Shown piece after piece: positions 19,004-28,572 of a stretch of 64,000 bases of DNA. Made by a program: the position numbers and the translations under genes. Origin of the DNA: Phormidium tenue FACHB-1052 (GTDB lineage: Bacteria; Cyanobacteriota; Cyanobacteriia; Phormidesmidales; Phormidesmidaceae); contig NZ_JACJQN010000011.1 of assembly GCF_014696675.1 (NCBI RefSeq), positions 124,001-188,000 of the forward strand, written 5' to 3'. Positions within the stretch are counted from its first letter, which is position 1, and each line of letters opens with the position of its first letter. A model generated the notes under the pieces. It ran no database searches, had not been told where the DNA came from, and worked only from the letters and a program-made list of their open reading frames with translations.

Positions 19004-19080
19004 AATGGAGCTGGGTACCTGTGGACTAACCTAGAAAACGCTAAGTTGAACCAGCAGTTACCCAGTCCTTAATCTCAAAG

Positions 19081-19350
19081 CTATTCAGCAGCGACAGCGG
19101 CGGGGTAAACGCTGACTTTCTTGCCGTTCTTGCCGCGACGCTCGAAGGTCACTACACCGTCTACTAGCGCAAACAGCGTGTCGTCGCCACCGCGACCCAC
19201 ATTGTTACCGGGGTGAATTTTGGTGCCCCGCTGACGAATCAAAATGTTGCCAGCGATCACAGCTTCGCCACCGTAGCGCTTAACGCCGAGGCGCTTAGCG
19301 TTTGAGTCGCGCCCGTTGCGAGTACTACCTGTACCTTTCTTGTGAGCCAT
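19081..19350 (-). CDS. rpmA: Ribosomal protein bL27
   Basis: An 89-residue large-subunit protein located near the peptidyl transferase centre. It begins [20 protein letters not shown], so it carries the mature bacterial N-terminus directly without the cleaved leader seen in Firmicutes. [17 protein letters not shown] is diagnostic. An AAGGAA ribosome site precedes the ATG. It is the second gene of the rplU-rpmA operon, 53 bases after rplU. Confidence 0.98.
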   Translation of the reverse strand: MAHKKGTGSTRNGRDSNAKRLGVKRYGGEAVIAGNILIRQRGTKIHPGNNVGRGGDDTLFALVDGVVTFERRGKNGKKVSVYPAAVAAE

Positions 19351-19403
19351 GGGTGTATTCCTTCAACCTACCTACTGTTTAATCTAGCGCGAGTTGGGGA
19401 GGC

Positions 19404-19802
19404 TTAGCTTTCAGCTTCGGCCTCAACCGCTGCCTTCGCAGGAGCATCGGCTTGGGCGGGAGCAGATTCGCCTGCGATCACTTTGCCGTTCATCTCAATG
19501 GAGTTAATCATCACTCGGGTGAGTTCTTGGCGGTGGCCCTGCTTTTTGCGGGTTTTCTTCTTGGGCTGCATCTTGTAGACGATTACCTTGCGACCCCGCA
19601 GATGGCTGACTACGCTACCTACTACGGTTGCGCCTTCAACGACAGGCTGGCCCACCACAGATTCGCCATCGTTGCTGACAAACAGCACCCGGTCTAGGGT
19701 GACTTGGTCATCTACATCGAGGGCCAAGCGATCTACGTCGTAGAAGCGACCGGGCTCTACCCGCAGCTGCGTTCCACTGGTTTCAACAATTGCGTACGTC
19801 AT
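19404..19802 (-). CDS. rplU: Ribosomal protein bL21
   Basis: A 132-residue large-subunit protein. The start is the ATG at 19802 ([20 protein letters not shown]), which has a GAGGT ribosome site eight bases upstream; the frame stays open for 215 more codons upstream but that part has no L21 similarity. The core [16 protein letters not shown] and the acidic/Ala-rich C-terminal tail are cyanobacterial features. The leader region (19803-19900) can form a CCCCA/TGGGG hairpin and may be regulatory. Confidence 0.97.
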   Translation of the reverse strand: MTYAIVETSGTQLRVEPGRFYDVDRLALDVDDQVTLDRVLFVSNDGESVVGQPVVEGATVVGSVVSHLRGRKVIVYKMQPKKKTRKKQGHRQELTRVMINSIEMNGKVIAGESAPAQADAPAKAAVEAEAES

Positions 19803-20076
19803 TTCTTTTACCTCATAACCGCCGTACAGGTGCCAACGACCCCAAGACTGGGGCTCCGCTGCGGGAGGCGTTAGCCTTAGGAACCTGATCCGAGCGCATA
19901 AACACAGTCTTTCATTATTACGAAGCAGTTCCAGCTCTGTCAAGGGGGAGATACGGCTGTCTGAGGCTGCGATCGCGGTGAATTTCGGTTTGCCGATCGC
20001 CTTGCGGCATAGATAGCCGGAGAATCCTGCCATTTCATCCTGATAAGCAACGGGCTGACCTGGAAAACGAATTGGG

Positions 20077-21105
20077 ATGTTGAGGCACGTAGGTATGGAT
20101 ATTTGGCTATTGGCGGCCCAGCTAACGTTGGGCGGCGGGGCACTCCCCTTAGAAATGGAGGAAAAGGCACCTCTCCAGAGAGAGGTTGCAAACGCAGCCC
20201 TACTCCCCTTGCCTAGCCCAAACCTCTGCTCCCCTGCTGCTAACCCTGACAATATTGAGGCCTGCCCCACGAACGGGGGCAGCATGGCGACGACGGCACC
20301 CAGGCAGCCGCCACATTCAATGAGTGCTGCTGCCGCCCGCTGGCCCAGCCCCGAGCAGGTGATGACCCCTAGCCGTCGTCCCACCCTGCCCCAGGTAGAC
20401 CCTAGGGCTCGCCCCGTTACCGGCGCGCAGCTATACCAGTTTCGCACCGCCGCTCTTCAGGCCGGAGAGATTTACGCCCAGGTGGCCCCGTACCGCTACA
20501 TAACCCGGTGGCAGCGGGCTTTTGTCTCTCCCACCCACGGCGACTGGCAGGCGCTGCTAGCGGCAGAGGCGGCTGCTATTGCCCGCCGCCCACAGCAGGC
20601 CCCGCTAACCGTGATGGTGGGCGATTCGCTGGCGCTATGGCTGCCGATAGACGAACTGCCCGCTGACCAACTGTGGCTGAACCAAAGCATTTCGGGGGAG
20701 ACCACGACCCATATGCTGGAGCGGTTGCACTATTTTGCCGACACCCGGCCCCAAACTATTCATCTGATGGCAGGCATTAACGATCTGAAGAATGGGGTAC
20801 CTGAGGCTCAAGTAGCCGACAATCTCTATCGAATGATGACCCGTCTCAAGCAACAACATCCCCAGGCGCGGTTGGTGGTGTATTCGATTTTGCCGACGCG
20901 GTTGCAGGAGGTGTCGAGCGATCGCATTCAGCGAGTCAACCAGCGCTTGGCAGCCCTGGCAGTTCACCAGGGAGCTACCTATGTGGATTTGTACACTACC
21001 TTTAGCGATCGCCAGGGGCTACTGCGGGTAGACCTCACCACCGATGGTCTGCACCTGAGTTCCCAGGGCTATACCCTGTGGCAGGCGGCGCTAGTCAGCT
21101 ATTAA
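20077..21105 (+). CDS. SGNH/GDSL-family hydrolase
   Basis: A 342-residue protein. The N-terminal 130 residues are Pro/Ala-rich and poorly conserved, with an in-frame ATG at 20095 as an alternative start. The SGNH hydrolase domain has block [13 protein letters not shown] (nucleophile Ser), a Gly in block II (NQSISGETT), block [11 protein letters not shown] (Asn) and block [11 protein letters not shown] (Asp and His). These enzymes hydrolyse esters of lipids or polysaccharide acetyl groups. It is divergent from the ribosomal operon and unrelated to it. Confidence 0.85.
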   Translation: MLRHVGMDIWLLAAQLTLGGGALPLEMEEKAPLQREVANAALLPLPSPNLCSPAANPDNIEACPTNGGSMATTAPRQPPHSMSAAAARWPSPEQVMTPSRRPTLPQVDPRARPVTGAQLYQFRTAALQAGEIYAQVAPYRYITRWQRAFVSPTHGDWQALLAAEAAAIARRPQQAPLTVMVGDSLALWLPIDELPADQLWLNQSISGETTTHMLERLHYFADTRPQTIHLMAGINDLKNGVPEAQVADNLYRMMTRLKQQHPQARLVVYSILPTRLQEVSSDRIQRVNQRLAALAVHQGATYVDLYTTFSDRQGLLRVDLTTDGLHLSSQGYTLWQAALVSY

Positions 21106-21221
21106 TTGGCTCAATATTTGGGTCTGACTCAGGGGCAACGCCGTCACGATAGGGCATCGTTGTGGGTCGATGGCACGCCATAATAGGATCAACAATTGCC
21201 CTCTGCCAGAGCGAATTACCT

Positions 21222-22271
21222 GTGCCTAAGCGAGCTGCCCAACCCAAGCTAGGACGACTGGAAAAACTCGACCCTACCGACTATTGGCAGACCCAGGCCG
21301 ATTTTCAGCAGTGGTTCGCTGAGGCAGAAACCTTAGACCTATTGGGTGAAGCGGCTGGGCTGAGTCTAGACTTGCCAAAAACCGATCCCCTGCCTGAGCT
21401 GGGCTATGCCCTGCTGACCGAGACCGACACCGGAGCGCTGGTTCTAGTGGCAGCTCACTTAGATGAGCCTGAACTCAGCGATCTGGGCCAGTTGCTTGCT
21501 TGGGCTGCTGCCGAGAATGCCGCTGCGGTGCTCTGGGTCGCGCCCAGTTTTTCTGCGGCAGCGGCGCTAACCTTTGACTGGCTTGACCAAAGCAGTGAGG
21601 TCACATTTTTAGGACTGACCGTAGAGCTTTGGCAGATTGGTAAGGCCGCCATGGCCGCCAACTTCATTCCGGTGTGCGGGGCTGTGGAAGACAGCGAGGC
21701 GGATTTAGAAGTCGAAGAGCTTGAGAACGTTGCCCCCAGGGAGCCCGAGCCCGAGCCGCTGACGCCCCTACAGCAGCAGCATTTAGAGTTTTGGAGTGGA
21801 TTGTGCGATCGCATGGATCGCCAGGGCAGTTTGGTGAAGCCCGGCTCACCCACCCCTGAAGCCACCATGGGCTTCGCCATCGCCCGAGCTGGGTTTCGCC
21901 TCAACGCCATTCTCGATCGCGACCACGGCAGCCTCTACACCGAGCTGCTGCTCTCAGGAATTGACGCTCAGCCCCACTTTCACCTGCTGGCCGAGGAGCG
22001 CGAGGCCATCGCTGACGAAATGGGCCTGCCCCTGATCTGGGACGGCACTGGTGATCAGGCCTGCATGGTAGCTAGCACCTTAGCCGAGGTGAATTTGGAC
22101 GATCGCGATCGCTGGCCCGATTATCAGGCTTGGTTCTGTGACTGCCTGGAGCGGTTCTACGAAGCCTTCTTTGACCGCATCAAGCGACTCGATGCCAACG
22201 GCTATCAACCCTTGCCCAAGCGGGCGGCTATCACAGACACGCTGGTTTTGCCGGCGCGGCCTCGGGGGTAG
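21222..22271 (+). CDS. DUF4268 domain protein
   Basis: A protein of about 349 residues read from the GTG at 21222 (VPKRAAQPKLGRLEKLDPTDYW); an ATG at 21162 would add 20 residues unlike the family. The N-terminal half (LGYALLTETDTGALVLVAAHLDE, ENAAAVLWVAPSF) resembles the nuclease-like module that often precedes DUF4268. The C-terminal half (QQHLEFWSGLCDRMDR, FDRIKRLDANGYQPL) is the DUF4268 region. Related proteins are linked to DNA restriction or repair by fold only. An acidic linker (about 170-200) separates the halves. Confidence 0.7.
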   Translation: MPKRAAQPKLGRLEKLDPTDYWQTQADFQQWFAEAETLDLLGEAAGLSLDLPKTDPLPELGYALLTETDTGALVLVAAHLDEPELSDLGQLLAWAAAENAAAVLWVAPSFSAAAALTFDWLDQSSEVTFLGLTVELWQIGKAAMAANFIPVCGAVEDSEADLEVEELENVAPREPEPEPLTPLQQQHLEFWSGLCDRMDRQGSLVKPGSPTPEATMGFAIARAGFRLNAILDRDHGSLYTELLLSGIDAQPHFHLLAEEREAIADEMGLPLIWDGTGDQACMVASTLAEVNLDDRDRWPDYQAWFCDCLERFYEAFFDRIKRLDANGYQPLPKRAAITDTLVLPARPRG

Positions 22272-22315
22272 GGGGTGTGGGAGAGTGGGTGGGTAGATGG
22301 GTGGATGGGTAGTGC

Positions 22316-22795
22316 ATGGGGATAGGGGCTACGGATGGGTGTCCTTGTGGCAGTGGAGAGAGCTTTGGGGGGTGCTGTCAACCTTATTTAAGGGGTAAGG
22401 TGGGGGCACCGACGGCAGAGGCGCTGATGCGATCGCGCTATACGGCCTACCACCAGGGTAACATTGACTATCTAATTGCCACCCACCACCCGACCCAGCG
22501 GTATGGGGGGCAGCGGGCAGCGATCGGGCAGAGCGTGGCGGCTACTACCTGGCTGGGACTGCGGGTAATTGCCACTGAGGCTGGCCAGGTGGCTGACAGC
22601 AAAGGTATTGTCGAGTTCATTGCCTACTATGCAGACCCTCGACCGGGTCAGGTGCATGAGCGATCGCGCTTTGTGCGGCAAAAACAGCGTTGGTTCTATC
22701 TAGACGGGGATGCTCTGCCTCCGGTGGAGCCCAAGCGCAGCGACCCCTGCTGGTGCGGCAGCGGCCAAAAGTATAAAGCCTGCCACGGTCGCTAA
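22316..22795 (+). CDS. YchJ family protein with two SEC-C zinc motifs
   Basis: A 159-residue protein of the YchJ/UPF0225 family. Both ends carry the SEC-C metal-binding motif: CPCGSGESFGGCCQPY at the N-terminus and CWCGSGQKYKACHGR at the C-terminus. The middle is the NTF2-like YchJ domain (AEALMRSRYTAYHQGNIDYL, ATTWLGLRVI). The molecular role is unknown. The upstream sequence is a low-complexity GGGTGGATGGG tract, so the start is not supported by a clear ribosome site. Confidence 0.88.
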   Translation: MGIGATDGCPCGSGESFGGCCQPYLRGKVGAPTAEALMRSRYTAYHQGNIDYLIATHHPTQRYGGQRAAIGQSVAATTWLGLRVIATEAGQVADSKGIVEFIAYYADPRPGQVHERSRFVRQKQRWFYLDGDALPPVEPKRSDPCWCGSGQKYKACHGR

Positions 22796-22901
22796 GGAAA
22801 ATTTGAAGAATTATCGGAAACCTTAGCCATCCTCGCAGCGGCATTCCATACTCATGGCAATCCTGTCCTGATGTTTTGTTAAATGTATCTGGGCCGCTGC
22901 T

Positions 22902-23828
22902 ATGACCGACACCCTACAACCCGCTGAGCTAACTGCTGCACTGACACCAGAGGCCATTGTTCGGGTGCAAGAGGGGGTGGCTACGTCGCAAAACCCGGCG
23001 GTGCGCCAGTGCATTGCGATCGATTTGGCCGAGCTGAGTGCGATCGCCCAGGGCACCGCCGATCGGCGCGTCAGCGGTGGCATTCGCCGCTGGGTTATGC
23101 GCCGCTTTATCAAAGCCTGCTTTCGGGTGCGCATCGAGAACCCAGAGCATATTCCGACCGAGCCCAATGTGCTGACCGCCAATCACCTCAGCCATTTAGA
23201 CCCGTTCTTGCTGCTGGCCTTTTGCCCCCCCACCCCCTACTACTACATCCTGGGCGATGCCCGCACCCTTTACAACAAACGCTGGAAGCGCTGGCTAATC
23301 GGTTGGGCAGGGGGCGTGATTCCCCTAGAGCGCTGGTGGAAGGAAGAAATGGCTGTGATGGCCGCCGCCGACAACGGGCAGGATGATCTCAAGCCCCTGG
23401 CCGCTGCCATTCGCGAACACGTGCCCAATGGCAGTTCAATTCAGCAAATGCGGCAAATCGATCAGGCGGTGCAGTCTCTGCTGGCCCGAGGCGACGGCGT
23501 CATGCTCTTCCCCGAAGGTCGCCTCGGAGAACGGGAGGGGCACATGCATGCTCTGCGGCGCGGTACTGTGCTCTATGCTATGCGATCGGGGGTACCGATC
23601 TACCCGGTGGCGATTATCGGTACCAAAATTCTCTACTTTCGCAAACAAATTACCCTGCGGTTTGGCCCGGCTGTGCATGTGCCCCACCAAACTCGACCCA
23701 AGCGCGTTGCCATTGATGCCGCTTTGGCCGAGCTCGAACAAGCCTTTCAAGCCCTTTTGCCGTCCCATTACCAAGAGCCCCAGGGGCCGCAGCCGCTGCG
23801 CCACTGGCTGAACCGTCTATTCTGGTAA
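22902..23828 (+). CDS. 1-acyl-sn-glycerol-3-phosphate acyltransferase-like protein
   Basis: A 308-residue membrane-associated acyltransferase of the PlsC family, transferring an acyl chain to lysophosphatidate in phospholipid and glycolipid synthesis. The HX4D motif is in NHLSHLDPF, and the glycerophosphate-binding motif is FPEGRLGEREGHMHALRRG. An N-terminal extension of about 60 residues is not conserved. The plsC symbol is not given because cyanobacteria carry several paralogues with different substrates. Confidence 0.87.
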   Translation: MTDTLQPAELTAALTPEAIVRVQEGVATSQNPAVRQCIAIDLAELSAIAQGTADRRVSGGIRRWVMRRFIKACFRVRIENPEHIPTEPNVLTANHLSHLDPFLLLAFCPPTPYYYILGDARTLYNKRWKRWLIGWAGGVIPLERWWKEEMAVMAAADNGQDDLKPLAAAIREHVPNGSSIQQMRQIDQAVQSLLARGDGVMLFPEGRLGEREGHMHALRRGTVLYAMRSGVPIYPVAIIGTKILYFRKQITLRFGPAVHVPHQTRPKRVAIDAALAELEQAFQALLPSHYQEPQGPQPLRHWLNRLFW

Positions 23829-23947
23829 ATACTTACCCTGAAAAATTGAGGGTAATTGAATAGGATCCACTCATCACAAACCGACGACCAAAACTCTCGA
23901 CGGCAGTTTGTAGAGCAGTTGTACTCTGCTCTGGCAAGATTTTGGAA

Positions 23948-24019
<72 letters not shown>

Positions 24020-24032
24020 AAGTTGTCGTGGA

Positions 24033-24114
24033 TGGGCCGGGCTGGATTTGAACCAGCGTAGGCGTAGCCAGCGGATTTACAGTCCGCCCCCATTAACCAC
24101 TCGGGCACCGACCC
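24033..24114 (-). tRNA. tRNA-Tyr (GTA)
   Basis: A class II tRNA with a long variable arm: acceptor GGGTCGG/CCGGCCC, anticodon stem GCGGA/TCCGC around CTGTAAA giving anticodon GTA, and T-arm with GTTCAAAT. It lies upstream of tRNA-Thr and is probably co-transcribed. Confidence 0.95.
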
Positions 24115-24200
24115 GCTTCATCCACGATTTATAATCCTAGCATGGAAGGGGAATTACTTTTGGGCAACTTAAAAAAGTTCTGCCTACTTTTTTTTGGAGT

Positions 24201-24581
24201 TTAGCGGGCGTAGACAAACCAGGCTAAAACCCAGCCCAGTAAAAGCCCTAGCCCGCCAAACCGCACCGCCTGCCAAAAGGGTTCTTGCAGATGCTGCCAC
24301 GATACGACTCGGCTGGCCAGCTCTAGCTCAAAGCTATCGGCGGCTTCCTGCAAATTCATCACTTCCTGGGCCGAGTGCTGAGCATCCTTCTCCGCCCCGT
24401 CTGCTTGAATCTGCTGAAGCTGTAGCAAGTTTGAGACACCAGCCTTAAGCTGGTGTAGGCGTGCTTCTAGCCCCTCTAGCTGGTGCATAAGTTCCGTAAG
24501 AGAGCGGGGCGCTTCGTCGGCACTGCCGCCTAGGGTGCCGCGCTGGCTGTGATATCGCTTTTGCCGGTAGCCTGGTTTCAT
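24201..24581 (-). CDS. Coiled-coil protein with C-terminal membrane anchor, unknown function
   Basis: A 126-residue protein: a basic N-terminus (MKPGYRQKRYHSQRG), a helical region of heptad type (LMHQLEGLEARLHQLKAGV, continuing to about residue 85), and one C-terminal hydrophobic helix (GGLGLLLGWVLAWFVYAR) ending the protein. This is a tail-anchored layout with the coiled coil in the cytoplasm. No family is recognised. Confidence 0.68.
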   Translation of the reverse strand: MKPGYRQKRYHSQRGTLGGSADEAPRSLTELMHQLEGLEARLHQLKAGVSNLLQLQQIQADGAEKDAQHSAQEVMNLQEAADSFELELASRVVSWQHLQEPFWQAVRFGGLGLLLGWVLAWFVYAR

Positions 24582-24671
24582 TGTGCAAAATAGAGAAACA
24601 GAGATATCTACCTAGCAGGGCTGCTGCGGTAGGGTACATCTTCTAGTTAACCCCAACTGGTTTCAGTAACT

Positions 24672-25001
24672 ATGGCTTTTTCGTTTGATCCGTCAATGAC
24701 GCCCCAGGCGATCGCCCGGGCTGCTAAACCGGCTGCCGAGCTAACCGACCTAGAGCTAGCTCAAATCTTGGCGGAGCGCCTAGCCGTGAAGCCCGCCGAC
24801 TGGCACCGACTCAACCGCGATCGCCGTGTGCGGGCCAGCGAACAGCTAGCGGCAGCGCTAGTGTTTTTGCTCAAGCAAAATTCTGAGGAAGCGCTGGTAC
24901 GGGTTGAGCAGGCTGCCGGCTGGTTAAACCGCAGTCTGCAAGCGCCTCCCTGCCCTACCCACGGCGATCGCAAAACTCGTCTAGCCGAGCACAGCGACTA
25001 A
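24672..25001 (+). CDS. Conserved small cyanobacterial protein (DUF6439-like)
   Basis: A 109-residue all-helical protein. The segment LAVKPADWHRLNRDRRVRASEQLAAALVFLL and the ending AAGWLNRSL-APPCPTHGDR look like a conserved cyanobacterial family that I believe is DUF6439, though the number is from memory. There are no membrane segments. The role is unknown. It is divergent from the coiled-coil gene. Confidence 0.65.
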   Translation: MAFSFDPSMTPQAIARAAKPAAELTDLELAQILAERLAVKPADWHRLNRDRRVRASEQLAAALVFLLKQNSEEALVRVEQAAGWLNRSLQAPPCPTHGDRKTRLAEHSD

Positions 25002-25065
25002 CAACCTAAATTTGGCTGAGGAAGCCAAATCAGCTTTCTACAACACGGCTGCTTAGCGAAATCAG

Positions 25066-25515
25066 TTAGCGAATGAGCGGTAGCCGACGGGGCTGCCGCA
25101 CCACTTTACCCAGGTGCAGCTCTCGGCCCTCGTTGTACCAGGTCACCTGGTCAAATATTTGGTAAAGAATATAGAGGCCGCGACCGCATTCTCCAGGGTT
25201 AGAGGTGCAGTTGTCATCAACGGCTTCATCGCAGCTACAGGGATGGCTAAACCCGCATCCCTGGTCGGTGATCACCCACCATAAATGAGATGCTGATGTA
25301 GTATATTTAACCGAAATACACTTGGCAGGATCAAGACGGTTGCCGTGTTTAGCCGCATTTACAAGAGCTTCTTGCAAGCCTAGCCGCACTTCGGCCCGCC
25401 ATGTTGCAGGCACGTCTCTTAGCAAAAGCTCTAAAACAGGCTGCAAGTATAGGGTAGACACGAAACTTAGCGTGTCCCACTTTTGCTGCTGTGCAGATGG
25501 AGAAGTTGCTATCAC
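25066..25515 (-). CDS. RsbW-like anti-sigma/histidine-kinase-type ATP-binding protein
   Basis: A 149-residue GHKL-fold protein of the RsbW/SpoIIAB anti-sigma family. The N-box is LQEALVNAAKHGN, and the G1 and G2 regions are ITDQGCGF and GECGRGLYILY. Family members are Ser/Thr kinases that phosphorylate an STAS anti-anti-sigma partner. No partner gene is adjacent. Between the G1 box and G2 box there is a short Cys-containing insert (HPCSCDEAVDDNC) that could be redox- or metal-sensitive; that is speculation. Confidence 0.85.
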   Translation of the reverse strand: MIATSPSAQQQKWDTLSFVSTLYLQPVLELLLRDVPATWRAEVRLGLQEALVNAAKHGNRLDPAKCISVKYTTSASHLWWVITDQGCGFSHPCSCDEAVDDNCTSNPGECGRGLYILYQIFDQVTWYNEGRELHLGKVVRQPRRLPLIR

Positions 25516-26015
25516 TCAGGCCATCTCCAATGTCTTGAGTTGACATAGTGGTTGAAGTCTCTGACTCGCAGTTCAGAGATTAATCAATAAAAACGGATGT
25601 TTAACAACCAATAAAATATTTATATTTTTTGTGGCTTGCTCAGAGTTAGCATTTGTGCAAACCCTCTAACAACACTTTCCCTAAAAGATTTAGACCAAAA
25701 TAGTAGTTAGTCTAAAACTTGTAGAAATGAAATTGTTGCAAGCAGAGCAATACAGCCACTATTTCACTATAGCAAACTTTGCCAGGGCTTCGTCAACGGC
25801 AGGCAGTTTTTCGGGCTAACCGCTATTTCAGTGCTCCTTTCCATGCATAAGAGCGGGCGGGGCGTACGTTTGAGCCTGCTTACCCATGTTAGAGCCAACA
25901 CAACTCTATCTATGCTAAACGTGCTCTCTAAAGCCGTAGAAACGTAACCTGAAAAGAAGGTTACGTAATATTAAGTAGCTTAGAAGCGTGAGCTTAGCCT
26001 GGCAAAAGTCGTTTT
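25516..26015. other. AT-rich intergenic region with a 9-base hairpin
   Basis: Five hundred bases without a credible gene, AT-rich around 25580-25760. A perfect inverted repeat ACGTAACCT/AGGTTACGT with a seven-base loop sits at 25942-25966; it lacks a T-run on either strand and may be a protein site rather than a terminator. It overlaps one of three copies of GTTACGTAAT in the window. Confidence 0.45.
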
Positions 26016-26678
26016 TTAGAGGCCTAGGTGCTGTTGGGCAGCGCCCGCGACAATCTCAGATTCATCATTGGCAAGCTGTTGCAACGCCGATTGAGCCTCT
26101 GGCTCGGAAAACTGGGCCAGGGCCTGCACTAAGCGGTGACGCACCTGCCAGTCAGAATGGGTGGTGTAGTTGAGCAGCAGGGGTAGGGCACGACGATCGC
26201 CCAGTTCGCCCAGAGCGCCGATGGCAGCGGTGGCAATCAGCTCATTGTCTGAGCTGAGGGCCTCTTGCAGGAGGTCAAAGGCCTGGGGCTCGCCCAATTC
26301 ACCTAGGGCTGCCACGATGCTAAATTTCACCAGCCACTCGTCGGTGCTGTGGTAAAGCGTAGCTAGCTCGGGGTAGGCGCTTTTGAGCTTGAGTCCACCA
26401 ATGGTGTCGGCGGCGGCGGCTTGAACATCGGGGTCAGGATCTTCGGTCAGCGATCGCCGCAGCAAAGGTTCTACGGTGGCTATGTCTTGCTGCCCCAAGC
26501 TGGCAATCTGGCTAATGGCGGCGTAGCGAACTCTGGCGTTGCCGTCGTTAGCTGCTAGCTGCACTAGCTCAAAGGCATCGGCGGAGTCCAATTCGCGCAT
26601 TTGGTTGACCGCCCGCAGCCGATCCCCGTAGTCGTCGGAGTGGAGCAGTTCTCGAACCGAGTTTGGGGTAATAGCCAT
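26016..26678 (-). CDS. HEAT-repeat protein (NblB/CpcE-like scaffold)
   Basis: A protein of 220 residues starting at the ATG at 26678 (MAITPNSVRELLHSDDYGDR); the frame is open upstream through a repetitive intergenic element. It is built of about six HEAT-like repeats of roughly 30 residues, for example DGNARVRYAAISQIASLG, DPDVQAAAADTIGGL and DNELIATAAIGALGELG. In cyanobacteria such proteins include phycobilin lyases (CpcE/F) and the phycobilisome-degradation factor NblB; this one resembles an uncharacterised relative. A phycobilisome role is inference. Confidence 0.8.
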   Translation of the reverse strand: MAITPNSVRELLHSDDYGDRLRAVNQMRELDSADAFELVQLAANDGNARVRYAAISQIASLGQQDIATVEPLLRRSLTEDPDPDVQAAAADTIGGLKLKSAYPELATLYHSTDEWLVKFSIVAALGELGEPQAFDLLQEALSSDNELIATAAIGALGELGDRRALPLLLNYTTHSDWQVRHRLVQALAQFSEPEAQSALQQLANDESEIVAGAAQQHLGL

Positions 26679-26727
26679 TTTTGTAGAGATAAATACAAAT
26701 CTGCTCTCTCTACTATCGGCCATTTTG

Positions 26728-26822
26728 GGGATCGGCGATAGGGGGAGGGGTGAAGGGGAGTTTTGAGTTTTGAATTTTAAGTTGAAGTGCTGTCGGGAGA
26801 ACTCAACACTCAAAACTGAGAA
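26728..26822. repeat. Interspersed TTTTGAGTTTTGAATT-type inverted repeat
   Basis: A short region GAGTTTTGAGTTTTGAATTTTAA followed by its approximate inverse ACTCAACACTCAAAACT, preceded by G-rich GGGGATCGGCGATAGGGGG. The same family occurs at 59604-59680. Confidence 0.6.
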
Positions 26823-26845
26823 CTCTATCCATCACCCTCATCTTG

Positions 26846-27307
26846 CTACGCGTAGCTATTCGCCATTTCCCGCACAATGTCGCCTCGGGTAAGGATGCCG
26901 ACCACTTTGTCAGCATCGACCACGGGCAGGCGGCGCACCTGCTTATCGTGCATGAGGTGGGCGGCTTCGCGGAGAGATTTGTCGGGGGCAATGGTGACGA
27001 CGTGATCGGTCATGACGTCTTTGACCAATTGGCCAAGGGCTTTGTGGAGTTCCTGGTTGTACTGGGTAGGGTTCTTTAGGTAGATCACGCTGTCGAGCAG
27101 CATGATGTAGGCGGGCATGTCGACCCCGGTGGTTTGCCACATCAGATCAGACTCTGACAAAATACCGACCAGATGATTGTCTGCGTTGATGACCGGTAGG
27201 CCGCCCACGTGGTTGTCGGCCATTAGCTGAATGGCATCTTTGAGCACGGTGTCGGGGGCTACCGAGATCGGGTTTGGGGTCATTACATCCGCGACGGTTT
27301 TGGCCAT
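26846..27307 (-). CDS. CBS-domain pair protein
   Basis: A 153-residue stand-alone Bateman module: two CBS domains (VADVMTPNPISVAPDTVLKD to HLVGILSESDL, then VKDVMTDHVVTIAPDKSLRE to KVVGILTRGDIV) separated by a helical linker. Such modules bind adenosyl ligands and regulate partner proteins. No partner is adjacent on the strand; the M42 peptidase gene lies upstream with its own spacing. Confidence 0.9.
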   Translation of the reverse strand: MAKTVADVMTPNPISVAPDTVLKDAIQLMADNHVGGLPVINADNHLVGILSESDLMWQTTGVDMPAYIMLLDSVIYLKNPTQYNQELHKALGQLVKDVMTDHVVTIAPDKSLREAAHLMHDKQVRRLPVVDADKVVGILTRGDIVREMANSYA

Positions 27308-27386
27308 GGGGTTAGTTCAATACTGGTTTGATGGGTGAGCTGGCTGATTTCATTTTAGAAAAGGTTCATCGCTAACCGGGGGGCTG

Positions 27387-28421
27387 TCACAGGTCGTTAC
27401 AGTAGTGCTCTAGAATGTCGGCGCAGTGGGCGATCGCCCCCAAATGCGCGATCTCATACCCATGGGTGTTGTGGGTGGGGAAGCTGAGGCAGGCGGCCCG
27501 CGACACATGGCCAAACTTCATGGCAATTGAGCCATCGCTGCCAAAGCCGCTGATGATCGCCATTTGCACCGGCAGGTTGTGCTCTACGGCAGCGCGGCGC
27601 AGATCGGCATTTAGCCCCTCATCGTAGAGGCCGTAGGCATCCTGGCTAAGGAGTACAGGTATTGCCCCCGCCTGAATGGGATATTCTGCTGCCAGAGGGC
27701 AGATCTCTAGGGCAATCAGAGCTTCTAGTCGGTGGCGCTGAGAAAAGTAGAGGGCACCGATCGCCCCCACCTCTTCTTTAGCCGACGCGACTAGATACAC
27801 GGTTACGGGCGGTGTTTTCAGCCGCTCGGCTAGCATTAGCAAAATTGCCAGGGAGGCTTTGTTGTCGAGGGTATAGCTAGCAATGTGATCGCCCATGCGA
27901 AAGGGTCGCTTGCGGTGCTTACCCACCACCACCCTGGTGCCGGGGCGAATGCCGGCGGCGGCGAGTTCTTCTGGCGATCGCTTGGTTTCAATCCAGGCGG
28001 TTTCCCAGGTGACGGGCTGGTTCTCCTGCTGGGCCTTCTGGGGTGACTCGTGGGAGACGTGGCGTGAGCCAAAGCTCAAAATGCCGCTAATGGTCTGTTG
28101 ATCCCCGAGCAAATCCATCACGCCCTCGCCGTAAACCCAGGGGAATGAGCCGCCCAGCTTGCGCACTGACACCCGACCATCGGCGTAGATGCTCTTGACT
28201 AGGGTGCCGATCTCATCTTTATGGGCGGTGATCGCAATGGCCCGGCTGTCGTCGCGCCCTGGGATCTTGGCGATGACATTGTCGGCCTCATCGCGCCAGT
28301 GCTCTACTCCCAGGTCGACCCAGTCAGCCATTAAATGTTGATTGATTTCGTCCTCCGCACCGCTAGGTGAATGGCACATGACTAGGTCGGAGATTTTGGT
28401 AAATAGAGCGTCGTAGGACAT
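27387..28421 (-). CDS. M42 family metallopeptidase
   Basis: A 344-residue cytosolic co-catalytic zinc aminopeptidase (glutamyl aminopeptidase/tetrahedral aminopeptidase type). Motifs: CHSPSGAEDEIN, ITAHKDEIG (metal His), YTLDNKAS (bridging Asp), ASAKEEVGAIGA (catalytic Glu pair), and the C-terminal His in TFPTHNTHGYEI-like sequence. The length fits the family. Compare the divergent relative at 4993-6114. Confidence 0.9.
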   Translation of the reverse strand: MSYDALFTKISDLVMCHSPSGAEDEINQHLMADWVDLGVEHWRDEADNVIAKIPGRDDSRAIAITAHKDEIGTLVKSIYADGRVSVRKLGGSFPWVYGEGVMDLLGDQQTISGILSFGSRHVSHESPQKAQQENQPVTWETAWIETKRSPEELAAAGIRPGTRVVVGKHRKRPFRMGDHIASYTLDNKASLAILLMLAERLKTPPVTVYLVASAKEEVGAIGALYFSQRHRLEALIALEICPLAAEYPIQAGAIPVLLSQDAYGLYDEGLNADLRRAAVEHNLPVQMAIISGFGSDGSIAMKFGHVSRAACLSFPTHNTHGYEIAHLGAIAHCADILEHYCNDL

Positions 28422-28572
28422 GGGGAGGTGGGGAAGATGGGGAAGATAAGGGAGGTGAGGCGCGTTTTTGGTAGGGGTTTTGATTCTAGCTACTTCCTCA
28501 TCCCCCCCATCTTCTCGTTAGCCAACGCTTCTCCTTGGGCTTTCTAAAAGCAGAATTATTTGTTTAAAGCTT

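Noticed and set aside
19803-20447. N-terminal extension of the bL21 frame by 215 residues
   Set aside because: L21 begins at the ATG at 19802 with its own ribosome site, and the extension has no similarity and overlaps the divergent GDSL gene.
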